Positions 45,160-56,240 of a stretch of DNA of 64,000 nt are shown piece by piece. Source of the DNA: Stenocarpella maydis (Eukaryota; Ascomycota; Sordariomycetes; Diaporthales; Diaporthaceae). How positions within the stretch are numbered: position 1 is the first letter of the stretch; every line of letters starts with the position of its first letter. The position numbers were made by a program, and so were the translations under genes. The stretch spans positions 62,001 to 126,000 of the forward strand of contig NQMI01000077.1 in the NCBI GenBank assembly GCA_002270565.1, written 5' to 3'. The notes under the pieces were generated by a model. That model was not told where the DNA came from. It saw only the letters and a program-made list of their open reading frames with translations, and did no database searches.

Positions 45160-45741
45160 TCGGCCTTGAGGACGCTCATCTCACAAGGCGCCGTGACCCA
45201 GCGCCCCTTCGTCAAGCACATCCGCACCCAACTGCTCGAGTCACCGCCGGCCTTCACCGGTGCGACCATTCTTCTTCCCCCCTCCCCCAGGAGGGATGGT
45301 CTCGTCTCGCAGGAATGCCTGCGCCACATCGCCTCGACACGGTGCTTGTTCTCGAGCAAGCTCGCCAAGGAGCCGCTGCCATAGTGAGCCCGGCCGCTTT
45401 CATCACCCCGTGGGGAACTGCGAGCCTGACTTCTTCCAACCTGACACATTTCGTGAAGTGCTTGCAGGAGGCTGGAGCCCGGTGGGCACCTGCGGATGAG
45501 CTGGATAGAGTTCTCGATCGCGTCTCGGGCGATATCGTGCAAGCCATCCAAGCGCTCAAAGAGTCCAAGCCAGAGACGACATCCGCGCTGTTTGACGAGC
45601 TGCAAGGACCACTGCCCCCGAGCACTGGAATACCCTCTCGCCAGGGCCGAGAGGCAGGTCCGAGATGTGATCAGCTTTCTGTACCCGGAAGCTGCGGCTT
45701 CGCTTCCACACCTTCTCAAGCGGTCATCATCACCAGCATAA
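45160..45741 (+). pseudogene. Frameshifted gene of unrecognised family
   Basis: A protein-like message can be followed across three frames: ALRTLISQGAVTQRPFVKH...TGATILLPPS, then EGWSRLAGMPAPHRLDTVLVLEQA, then EPGRFHHPVGNCEPDFFQPD, then SGDIVQAIQALKESKPETTS, then EYPLARAERQVRDVISFLYP ending LLKRSSSPA and a stop at 45739-45741. The switch points are consistent with at least four small indels. A CTCCTCAG just before 45160 could be an intron end, so the 5' part may be absent. I do not recognise the family. No signal peptide or membrane segment shows. It stands immediately upstream of, and in the same orientation as, the inverted reductase N terminus, and shares that inverted segment. A minus-strand frame across the same bases is only an antisense shadow. 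Confidence 0.6.
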
Positions 45742-45749
45742 GCGCCCAG

Positions 45750-45915
45750 AAGCGACGTGTGGGTCTCGAGACGTTCCAGCTGGGCCCGCATCGTATGCCG
45801 CGTGTGTTCAACGGGCTTTGGCAGCTCTCCTCTCCCGCATGGGGCAGCGCGAACCCAAAGAGCCAGGAGGCGGCCCTTGCTGAGCTCGTCGAGCTCGGCC
45901 TCTGTTGTACTGCTG
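45750..45915 (+). pseudogene. Inverted N-terminal exon of the aldo/keto reductase
   Basis: Plus-strand translation gives VGLETFQLGPHRMP, RVFNGLWQLSSPAWGSA and LAELVELGLCCTA, the first strand-helix unit of the same reductase type. It ends in GCTG|GTGAGT, a canonical donor at 45916. Its phase (one base of a codon) is exactly what the acceptor before 44968 on the opposite strand requires: joined, the residues would run ...LCCTA-DMADHYG. The exon is thus severed from the rest by a small inversion whose breakpoint lies in the intron. Confidence 0.85.
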
Positions 45916-46636
45916 GTGAGTGGGGTTCGGCAGCCGTGCCCATCTTTCGTTGTGATCTCAGCCTGGATGGCTCGGGGTGCAGTTCCACCCCTGGCAACTA
46001 GGAGCGTCGTCCATCATGTTTCTATGTATTATACAACAATGATCAGCACCAGCCTTATCAAATCGGCTTCCTGATCCGGACTTCCCACACCTGGGAAATG
46101 GAACGACTCACACGTGGCAAGCAGCTGTCATTGTAGATCACCTGCGGTCGGCTCGCACTGTCTGTGTGTTCTCACGACTCAGCCCCTCGCGTGAACTCTT
46201 GGCTCGTACCTACAGGGAAGGGGCTCTTGCTGGAGGCGATGTGTCACAGGGACCTCACGTCAAACCGCCGTAGGCGAGATGGCAGAGGAAGCAAAGGCGG
46301 GGGGGGGGGTTTCTTGTACACTACTGAGTCATGACCAACGCCAGAATCCGGGTGTGGCGTGCACCTAAGCCACGGTCCGTGCCGCCCATCAGAGCGGTGG
46401 CACGGGTATTGATCGACGTAACCTACACTAAGTAGGTACTGACTCTTTGCCCCTGAAGTCTGCCATTCGCTTACAGTCTGACAGCTCAACGCTCGGCCAA
46501 ACCAACCCCCCCCCGGAAAACCAGAGTCCCTGCTTGTGATCTTGCTTCATATTATGCTCTCTTTATATTATTTGATATTTACATCTGAAGATAACTAGCC
46601 TGAAATGTTTTTGGTAGCAAGATTAAAAGAGCTAGC
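45916..46636. other. Intergenic region at the inversion edge
   Basis: Holds the stranded intron start at 45916 and then spacer up to the stop of the CFEM receptor gene. A G run lies near 46299-46309 and a C run near 46507-46515. No gene was found. Confidence 0.55.
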
Positions 46637-48365
46637 CTAGTAGTTTGGCACATATTTTGGTGGTGGATGTGAGGGAGGTGTGCTTGCCCCCATCTCGCGA
46701 TCCACGAGCTCGACCTCGTCGCTGAGCGAGTCCCCCGACCGGGCCCCGTACGACACAGATATGTTGGTCGTCTTGACGATGCCTGTTTCGTTCTTGGCAA
46801 ATGACCGCAGGCCGCTGCTGGCCCCCGTGAACATCCGTGAGCCCCCAGTGCTGTTGGCCGCAGATGACTTCTTCTCCGTGTGCTGGTGCCTGATCCGGCG
46901 GAACAGACTGGTCATGCCGGGCAGACAGGCACAGATGACCCCTGCGTACAGCTCTATGAGAGACCACAGGGCGAGGTCGGAGTAGTCGTAGGTCGGGTTC
47001 GGGGACGATGCCCACGAGGAGAGGAACCTCAGGCGGGCGATGGAGCAGATGGTGACGAAGAGGCCGAGCAGGAAGACAAGGATGACGCCGATCTTCTTTT
47101 TCCAGTTTGTCTCGAGCTTCAGTCTGCAATCGCGAGTCAGTCGTGATCCCCAAGGACGCGCGGCCTGAGCCTGGATCGCAGGTGTCGCGAGGGACTCACA
47201 GCTGTGGAATCGGCAAGAGGAATATGAAGACGTCGAGAACAATGTTCATAGCGGCGCAGACCCAGGTCTGAGCCGTCATGTCGATACATTTACCATGCAT
47301 GCGCCCATCCCATCGTGTCCATACGTAGCTGAAAGGCTGGCAATAACACAAGAGCGACACGACGAAGACGAGACAAAAGCATGCGATGAGTGCGAGCAGG
47401 CCGAAACACATATGCCGGAAGCTCTTCTTGGGGAAGATCCTGAGATAGAGGCAGACAATGGAGACCTTGGTTAGTGATGACTCGATCACGTATGCGAACT
47501 CGGCGACGTAGAAGAGCTATGACGGCAGTCAGCACACCGGTGCCCTGACCGTAAGCAAGGTCCGGGATGGAACTCACCACCAGGACGATCGTGATCTGCG
47601 TTGGGCTGAGATTCCATATTTCTTGGCCGAGCCCGAAGACGACCACTGCGGTACCGACCATTAGCCAACACGTCGTGCGAGTTAGAGGGGGGGGGGCTCG
47701 GACTCACTTATCTCGGCCCCAATCGTCACCGCAAAGGCCACAGCAGAAGAAGCCACGATGAAATAATCGTCCCACCACATTGTGCCGCCGAAGCGTGCCG
47801 TACGAGCGAGCATACGACAGCCGAAGGAGACCATGGTGACGGCGAAGAGGCTCCAGTATATCGCCCGGTCCTTGTTACCATCATTGCGAGATGGTACTCC
47901 ACATGCCGTCCTGAGGACCTTCTGCGTCTCTGCTCACACGCGGTCAGCCCCGTGGAAGTCAGAATCCGGAAGCGGACAAGACTCACTCAGCTCCTCTGCT
48001 ATTGTGCAGCTGGACAGGGCGCAGGATGCCGATATTTTCAGCAGCTGGCCCTGCTGCTGGCAGATGCATGACAGGTCCGAGGCATCGCAGGTCGAGTTGT
48101 TGACGGCGGATTCGAAACACGAGACCTAGGAAGCAGTCCCGGTGTCAGTAGTAGCCGGCAGGTACAGCATATCACACGCCCACGCCAGCCGAACGAAGAG
48201 ATGGACCCATACCGAGCACTGGGGCAGCTGAGTCGTGAGCTGGGAGCGGCTTCGAGTCAGGCCAAAGCTGGCAGCGACCGGCTCGGCAAGAACCGAAGGG
48301 AGCAGCGCGGCGCAGATGGCCAGAGAGGCGGAAAACCTCAGGGCCGGGAGGAGCTTCAGATGCAT
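46637..48365 (-). CDS. CFEM-domain seven-helix receptor, PTH11 type
   Basis: Six exons: 48365-48213, 48125-47987, 47929-47708, 47645-47578, 47516-47200 and 47123-46637; introns of 57-87 bp; 461 aa. A signal peptide (residues 1-27, MHLKLLPALRFSASLAIC) precedes a CFEM domain at ~50-110 with the full set of eight Cys: QLPQCS, CFESAV, STCD, LSCICQ, SCALSSC and TACGVP. Seven hydrophobic helices follow, from AIYWSLFAVTMVSFGCRML to LIELYAGVICACLPGM, including MWWDDYFIV, typical of the fungal rhodopsin-like integral membrane family. The cytoplasmic tail is Ser/Gly/Asp-rich with PPPKY near the end. PTH11 of Magnaporthe is the best-known member and acts in surface sensing upstream of cAMP signalling during appressorium formation. 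Ligand and pathway here are inferred only from the family. All splice joins preserve the frame, so the gene is intact. It is transcribed away from the P450 gene. Confidence 0.93.
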
Positions 48366-50360
48366 GGCGGGCTGCACTCTGCGCACATCAGGTGTCTGTC
48401 TGTGTTGGTGGTTCGGGTCGGACAGCTAGCCATTCGGAGTTTGAGAGGGAGGGAAAGAAGAGGCGCCCATGCAACCCAAACGAAAGATGATAAACCGAAT
48501 CCCACAGATCTACCACGCACGGCCAAGAGGTTCGAGAAGGGCTGGCACTCGCCGCTCGCGGGCCCAACAAGGGGGAAATAGAGCGCGAGCATGGCAGCGG
48601 AGGGCGCTCTCTTGATAGTGAGAGGAAATCGGGCCGGAGCCAGGACTCACAGCGGGGCCCACGCGGCAGCCGGGGCTAGGAGCTGGACCTGGACCTGGAC
48701 CTGGACCTGGGAGCGAGACCCGCATGATGTGCGTTGCTCATCTTGTACCTTGCATCTTACTGCATCTGCCAGGGCCGAGTCGGGCGGTGCTGGGCCAAAT
48801 AGGAGAGCGTGGGCAGCCTGAAAGGGAAGGGATGAGCTCTGGCGAAGAGGACGAGCCTCGGGGACCCCTGTGCTGCATACGCGAGGCAAGGGCGCCGTTG
48901 CGACGCAGCAATTTCAGACTCGGCTCGGCTCCTGGAAGTGATGGCCGGGTTGAGATGAGCGGCAACTTTGGGATCCTCAGAACAGCAGCACAGAGGCGTG
49001 TATACTGTGTATGCTGAGCGTGTCAGCCATCACGGCAGCGTTGAAGAGACGGGCGCGTGACCAAAGCCCCCGGATATCCGTCCAGCCCGTGGCGTAAAGG
49101 GGGATAAGCCACGCCAGGCCGGGACTTGTCACCTCCTACTGTGTATGCTGCTACGGTAGCTGGCAAAGAGGGTATCCTGGTGGAGGCACCCACCGGGGAT
49201 CTGGTGCACCAAGACACCCGCCTGTCTGTTCTGACAGGCTGACCAAAAACAAGATCAGCGGTGGTATTGGCGGCCCTCGAGCTGATAAATGCACACTATT
49301 AGGGCCACGAGGCCCGCAGGATGCCGGATATGACCAGTCAGCCGCGGCGAGAGCAAGTAAAGGCCGCCTGTCCCTTTCGGATCCCTACACGTCGCCCTGG
49401 GCCGTCAAGCGACAATGGGGCCTCGGCTGCGCAAGACCCCATATTCTCGCATGTTCGGGACCCTCGCCACAGACAGAGGGCCCCTCCCTTGGAACTTGGA
49501 ACACGGACTGCGGGTCCAGGAGCCGCGGGGCAAGAGGAGAAACAGCAAGTCGACGACGACGACGGTGCCACCAAGGTGGGAGTGGTCCCCTGAGGTTGTT
49601 GTAGTGTACACTAGTGTAGAGAAATTGACCCCTCGGTCGAAATTTGCAGAGGTGGGGCCCAACGGTCGTATTCGTCGATCCAGATGCTGTGACGGGGCTT
49701 GGCACAACGGACTGACGACAGAACATAGTAGATGCCTGAGTAGGTATAACACTATACAGCCTAGGTGGTCCTCGGGATGGGCAGTCGTGCCACCTGGAAG
49801 AAGCCGCTGCCAGAGCCAGACCGGTCAGACTGGGGCAGACCCGGCAGACCCGGCCAAGGGACTATACCAGAGCAAACGGGGCAGAATGTCAGCATGTTTG
49901 CTGGGCGTGCGGAGACCAAGAGCCGCGGAAAGGGGTGCGGAGATTGTTCTGCTCCCCAGCAGCCGTCAGGGATCATACCTTGACACGTTTCAGGAAGTGT
50001 GGCACCCCAGACCAAATACCGAGTACCGCGTACGGTGGGCCATACCATGTTCACCTCGGGCTGTTGTACAGGCACAACCTGCCGGGACAAGTCGTGCGCG
50101 CTACGCAGTCAGGCAGTGTGCCTCTGCCTCGGCCAGACCTGCAAGATGCTTCGCAGGCAGGCCGCCCGAGGCAGGTGGCATGCCTAAGCGCAGAGGGCGG
50201 CGGCGCGTGGGCACCGGACGAGTTGGGGTCCCCGTCGGATGGCGCACCTGATTGTGCGGAGAAGTTGGTTGGCACGGCACATAAACCCCGTCCGCGGGCC
50301 ACCTGCCAGCCGCTTGGGTCGTGCCAGGCTCGACCTCCGAAGGCCTTCAGGATCGTGACA
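48366..50360. other. Divergent upstream region of the receptor and P450 genes
   Basis: Nearly 2 kb between divergently transcribed genes. GC-rich open frames on both strands (for example 49415-50251) overlap each other and match no family I know. Contains a CTGGAC repeat array (about 48681-48711). No regulatory site could be named. Confidence 0.55.
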
Positions 50361-52453
50361 ATGGCCACCTTCCACGTCGCCAGCCGCGAAATCGCTGCCT
50401 CGTTCGCCGTGGGCGCCGGGCTCCAGCAGGCGCTCCTCCGCCACGGAGAGTGGGACAACTACAGCTTCAAGCTCATCGGGGCAGCCGCCCTGGTCCAGGT
50501 GCTTCTGAGCCTCTTCGCGCATTCTCGCCTCTCCGAGCCCCCCGCCGCCGCCATCCAACATGCGTCATGCTGGACCGTCGCAGCCGTCGCCGGGATATAC
50601 GTCAGCATGCTGCTGTACCGGGCCTTCTTGCACCGCCTGCGAGCCTTCCCGGGCCCGTTCCCAGCCCGCCTGTCGACCTTCTACATGACCTGGCTGAATG
50701 CGCGCCGCGGCCAGCTCTACGAGGACGTCAGGGCTCTCCACGCGAGGTACGGCGACTATGTCCGGGTCGGGCCCACAGAGATCTCCATCGCAGACCCGGC
50801 CGCCTTTGACGCCATCCACTCGCCCACCTCACGGTGCGAGCGTGGCCCGTGGTACAACGTTCTGAACCCTACTGTCTCGCTGCAGATGGTGCGCGACCGC
50901 AAGGAACATGCCCGCCGTCGGAAGGCCTGGGACAGGGCTTTCAGTAGCAAAGGCAGGTAGCCAACCCGCAGTATCTGTCGTGGGATCTAGCGCGCCGGGG
51001 CCATGTCGCTGACACGCATTGAAGCTCTGAAAGACTACGATGGCCGCGTGGCCGGCTATACCGACGAGCTTCTCGGGGCGCTTGATGCGAGGGCCAGGGG
51101 TAGGCCTTTCAATGCCTCCAAGTATTTCAACTACTACTCCTTCGACATCATGGGGGTAGGTCTTTCCCTCTGCCAAGGTGTAGAGCTCGCGTCCCCTGAC
51201 ATTTTTTCTCTCTTGAGGATCTCGCCTTCGGGAGGTCGTTTTACATGATGCGGGATGGGATCGATCACTACTTTTTTACGACAACGCACCTCAACATGAC
51301 CATGATTGGTCTCTTCAGCCGGGCCGTGTGGCTGTTCCCTATTTACAGTTCGTATAAGCCAAGTCTCACTGAAACTTCATCCCCTCGGCATCGCAGAGCC
51401 ATTGGGTTTGGCGTCCGGAAGGTTTATAACAAGTCACAGAGGCTATTCCCGTTCTGAACCACGAATATAAGAGATTCCAGCGTTTTATCCGGTCCACGAC
51501 AAAGAGACGGATGGAGGTAAGAAACCCACCGGCACATTTTCAATTTCCACCAGTCTATCGCCTGAAATGTACCATTCGACCAGGGTATTAGATTGATTGC
51601 TGCTATAGGATGAGCCACATTTCCCGGACGTCTTCCACTGGATACTAGGAGATTACAACCAAAACCCAAATCCAAGCTGGCAAGAGACTGAAAACCTCAT
51701 AGGGGACGCAAGCCTCATCGTAGTCGCAGGCAGTGACACCACGGCCGCAACACTTACCTGCTTGTTCTTTAATCTTGCCACGCACCCGGAAGTGTACAGG
51801 ACTTTGCAGAAAGAGGTCGACGACTTTTTTTCTGCCGAGGTGACAAGCAGCGACTTCGACACCGGCGCCCTAGGGAAGCTACGATACCTCCAGGCCTGCA
51901 TCGACGAGTCTCTACGCCTCTTCCCACCTGTCATGTCCGGGCTCCAGAGACAGACTCCGCCGCAAGGGATTCAGATCGGAGAACGCTTCATTCCCGGCAA
52001 CACCATTGTCCAGACACCGACCTACACTATGTGCAGAGGTAAGCCTAACAGTGGCTATACCTGGTTAGCATGTGGAACGACACTCATAGCCCGGTACAGA
52101 TCCTAGGGCGTTCCTGCAGGGGGACGAGTTCATCCCGGAGCGGTGGACCACCCGGCCCGAGCTCATCAGGGACGCTACAGTAAACGTACCTTTCTCAGTC
52201 GGTGAGCAAGACCCCTGCCTCCCGATCCTCCTCAGCGATAGGTGAAATTATGCTAAGCCTTCCAGGCCGCTTCTCGTGTGTAGGAAAGCAACTCGGCCTG
52301 ATGGAGGTCCGTCGGGTCACAGCACTGATTGCACGCAAGTACGATATCGCGATGGCACCGCAGCAGACCAAAGAGGCATTCCTGGGCGGTCTACGGGACA
52401 ATTTCACGCTTGCCACGCCCGCCCTGAACTTGGTCTTCTCACCAAGGGGGTAG
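50361..52453 (+). CDS. Cytochrome P450 monooxygenase
   Basis: Seven exons: 50361-50952, 51025-51155, 51218-51347, 51440-51516, 51609-52038, 52100-52201 and 52266-52453; 549 aa. Two N-terminal hydrophobic segments and the hinge AFPGPFPARLS indicate ER membrane anchoring. Diagnostic motifs: WDRAFSSK in the C-helix region, the I-helix oxygen-activation motif VVAGSDTTAATL, the K-helix ExxR in DESLRLFPP, PERW, and the heme loop FSVGRFSCVG with the axial Cys, formed across intron 6. Fungal microsomal P450s of this kind take electrons from NADPH:P450 reductase and oxidise secondary metabolites or xenobiotics. Intron 1 (50953-51024) needs a GC donor (AAAG|GCAGGT) with CTGAC branch and GAAG acceptor; no GT donor gives the right phase. 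Other introns are GT-AG, though GTTCGT (intron 3) is weak. I cannot assign a CYP family. The frame is intact to the stop. Confidence 0.93.
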
Positions 52454-53220
52454 ATGTGTTTTCAATCATGGATCTCGAACGGTTTGGAACTTATCCTCTG
52501 CTGCCGTCGGATTCCTTGTTCTCGCCACTCTCGCGTACCAATCTGACTATCGATTCTTGTGGGGTGAGAATTTGGCTTTTCTCCTTCCTTTCTCCTTTCT
52601 TTGGGCGAGGGGTCGCACTTCCACTGCATGCTGCTCTCGAGCAACTTTAGAACATCGACTCTGACCAGGCCTCAAAGAGGGTTCAAATATTAGAAGGCGC
52701 AGGCAGTATCGGGATGGCTTTTTTTTCGATCCTGTCCTTGAGTAATCGAATTGTAAGTGTTTTATCTCATCATTGGAATATGCTTATGGACCATTTGAGT
52801 TGGAATTATGCCGTTTTGCCAGGGTTATATACTGGACAAGGTGATTCCAGATGTCTCTGAGGAAAGCTCAACTGAAAACTCCAAAGAAAATTAGCGCTTC
52901 CTCTCTGCCGTCGTAGAGCTATAATTGAGCCAAATGAAGAACACAAATATTATCAAAACCGTGACAAATAACATTGGGCTTTCATTTCAGTAAGAGGCCA
53001 CACATGATACATGGACAACATGGGATCTCCAATATACCTAATATTTTATCACTTTCACGGACTGGACCACCTCGGCGCTTATACAACGACCAACGGAATC
53101 GTCCACGGAACCGTCCTCAGGATCCCCACAGGCCGAATACATTGGCTGACTCAAAATTCTACCTAGGCACAGCTGTAGCCTATATAGCCGAATTGGTTTA
53201 TGGCGTCCCATAAAGGCGCA
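52454..53220. other. Right margin of the gene island
   Basis: 3' flank of the P450 gene. Composition drops toward A+T from about 52700 and sharply after 53220. No gene is supported. Confidence 0.6.
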
Positions 53221-54388
53221 AGATAAAGATGTATTTTTTCGTTTTAAGCTAGGCTCACTACGGGCTAATACTGGATAATCTAAACCGTAATGAAGCAGCT
53301 TAAAAGGATAAATAGTTTATATAAACCAGTTACATTCTTTAAGTTCCTCTTTTTAGTCAGAATAATTAATAATTACCTCTAAGGAATAAATAACAATTAG
53401 TTTAAATTAAGATAATTAGTTTATAATATATATATTTAATAATGATTATTTAATTACTTCTTTTATTAATATTAAATTATAAAGTATTATTCTATACTAT
53501 AAGTCGTAATCTTAAACTAGAATTACTAAGTTTAAAGTTATCTTTAGCTATTAGCTAGTTTAATATTATTAAGAACTATATATAAATAAATTTATTATTT
53601 AAGTTAAGGGCTTTATAGATACCTTATATTATATAACTATAGTTAATATTATTATATTAAGTTAATTACATTAATTTCAAAGTTATCTTTAGCTATTTAC
53701 TGGTTTAATATTATGAACAAATATATATATATATATATTATATAAATTAAGGCTTCTCTTTTTAAATATAAGTAGTTTAAAGTTAATAATATGAAAATAT
53801 TATAATCTTCTAAATTAACAATGTATTTATATTTTAATTAAATATCTATATATAATAATAAATAAATATTATAAGTCTTTATAATTACAATTACTTTAAA
53901 ATAATTATTTAATATTTCAAATGTTATTTCTTTATAATAGACTGAAGCTTTAGCCTAAGCTATATTTAGTAAAAAGAGCCTTATTTAAGGGCCCCTTTAG
54001 GCCTAAAGCTACTATATTTTAAGCATATATTTATATAGCCTTTCTAAAGATTAAGCCATAAAAAGGAACCTAATAGCTGGAGTTATAAAATTATAATATA
54101 TATAACAGATTTTCCTATATATAAATTCTGGATGAGTTATATATTGCAATATAAGTAGTAGTGGCTATTATATTTAATGTATCTAGAAAGTACTAGTTTA
54201 GCAGGCATAGCCTATATAGCCAGGTTAGGCATATATAGTATAGGGTAGTTGCTTAGTTATCTAACTTAATTAGTAACTACTTATTGCTACTATAATACTG
54301 ACTATAGTAATAGCCCATTAGTATACTATATATACTACTATTACTATACTAGTAGCCTTTTCTTTTTAATTAATCCTTCCTTTTAAGT

Positions 54389-54397
54389 NNNNNNNNN
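54389..54397. other. Run of 9 N
   Basis: Short unresolved stretch in AT-rich DNA. Confidence 0.95.
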
Positions 54398-55639
54398 ATA
54401 TATAGCCTTAATAATTAAATAACTAATTAGAAGCCGTCTTTACCTAAGGCTCATTAAGCAAAGCCCTCTTTACTCGAAACTAATTATATAAAGATTGCTT
54501 TATAAAGCCATTTTTATTAAAGGCTAAGAAGCAGAGGTTAGTAGAAATAGGTAATAGGTAGTTGGAATAGTTAGAGAGAGGACTTAGGCAGCAGTAGGTA
54601 GTAAACTAATTAAGGGTTACTTAATAAGTATATAGCTAATAAGATTAATAGAGGTAATAGCTATAGGCATTACAGATATTATAGCAAGTAAGTATGTCTA
54701 TTATATTTCTAATAAATTATATAGCTTATAATAAATCTTAACTAGGGATGTATAATATATATAGCTAGCTATCTTACTGCCTATAAGATTATTATAACTC
54801 TTATTATTAAAAACCTTAATGTATAGGCACTACTATAGAAATCTTTGCTATAAGGTTCCGTCCTTAGGATAAATTTAAACTAGAAGTTAGCTAATTATAT
54901 AGCTCCTTATAGTAAGATATAGGTAATTAGAAGATAGGGATCTAAAGTTTTACTAGCTATTTGTACTATATAGTTCCTTTTTATATTATAAGGTACTTAA
55001 TAATTACTATCTACTGCTTAAAGTAATGAGAAGTAATAATTCTTCCTCTAATATATGGCGATATTAAGATACATAGGCGTATTGCTAACTAAGTTGCATT
55101 AATTATTTAATTGCTATAGTATGTATTTATACTACGCAAGTTAATGAATATTTATACTTATAATAATTATTATAATCCCTTATATAGTATTTAGGTAAAA
55201 GGAGGGACTATTACTAACTATATATAGTTTATATATTCTTTAACCTTAATGATAAGAGTATTATTATTAATAAGGCATTCTAATGCCTTATTTAGTATGC
55301 CTTTTATAAAGACATCTACTGGATTATAGTTACTAGTAATCCACTAAATCTCATAGATCTCGAAATTTTTATATAATTATCTTAGCACTATTATATTAAT
55401 TATTAGGTATTTTTCCTTTATTCTTTCTAGCTTAATTATATATTTACATAACGAATATAAATCTATATAGATAATAAGTAGGATCTCTAGTAGGTTAAGG
55501 TAGTTTATAATTTAATATAAGGTAGCTATAATTATAATACTTATGTTAAAGCTATTAACTATATTATAGATTTTGAAAGTAAGTATACTTTATGTAACCC
55601 TTTTGCACTTTATAAAGGACTAATAGAGGATATTTTCAG

Positions 55640-56240
55640 CTTATTTCTATATAGATAGTTGCTTAGCTTTTATCTTATTAACTAGGGTAATTATATAGCT
55701 AGTCTAGGAGCTAAGATTCTTATTATTAATAGAGGATCCATCTATAAATATTATTAACTTAGCTGCTATAAGGTTTAATAGAATATAGTTAAGGCTATAG
55801 TTAAGGTTATTAGCCTGCTATTAGAAGTACTTATTAAACCTTTTATAGTCTTTCATAAGAGGATTTTAGATCTATATGATAATGAAGAGGTTAAAGGCTG
55901 TTTCTAGTTAGTAAATTAAAACTAGATATACTCCTTATATATATTACTTTATATATTATTAAGTATAATTAGCAGATTTATAGTTAACTAGCTATATCTT
56001 TACACCTTAGCTCTTTTATTTAAGGTATATTATGTTATTATAGAATATTATAATATTTATATTATTAAAGTTAAGTAACTTATTAAGGGTTAGCCTATCC
56101 TTTAGCTTATAGCAGATGTCCTTCTCTTTAATCTTTTACTCCTTGAGTTCTGAGAAGGCTAGAGTATAAAGTATAAGGGTATCATTAGTTTATATAGTAG
56201 TAATACTAAAGATATCCTTATTGCTATAATTAGTAATTAT
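55640..56240 (-). mobile_element. RIP-inactivated Ty1/copia pol fragment
   Basis: On the minus strand, 56240-56100 reads as the copia reverse-transcriptase block around TNDTLIL, followed by FSELKE and YKLKDRLTLNK, with stops where Gln codons are expected. 55752-55650 then reads FIDGS-INNKNLSS, the copia RNase H motif. The first residue of the catalytic Asp pair is Asn (GAT to AAT on the coding strand, a RIP-type change), and stops interrupt the frame. The element surely extends to higher coordinates (perhaps to about 58680), but its ends and LTRs could not be defined. Confidence 0.7.

Noticed and set aside
45009..45791. 260-codon minus-strand frame
   Set aside because: The antisense of the same bases gives conserved-looking blocks and an authentic reductase N terminus, so this frame is a shadow.
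49415..50251. 278-codon plus-strand frame upstream of the P450
   Set aside because: Arg/Pro/Gly-rich with no motif, overlapped by comparable minus-strand frames; its 3' part is P450 upstream DNA.
36690..53220. Secondary-metabolite gene cluster
   Set aside because: P450, oxidoreductase and a reductase relic are present, but no polyketide synthase, peptide synthetase, terpene cyclase or cluster transporter/regulator was found in the window.
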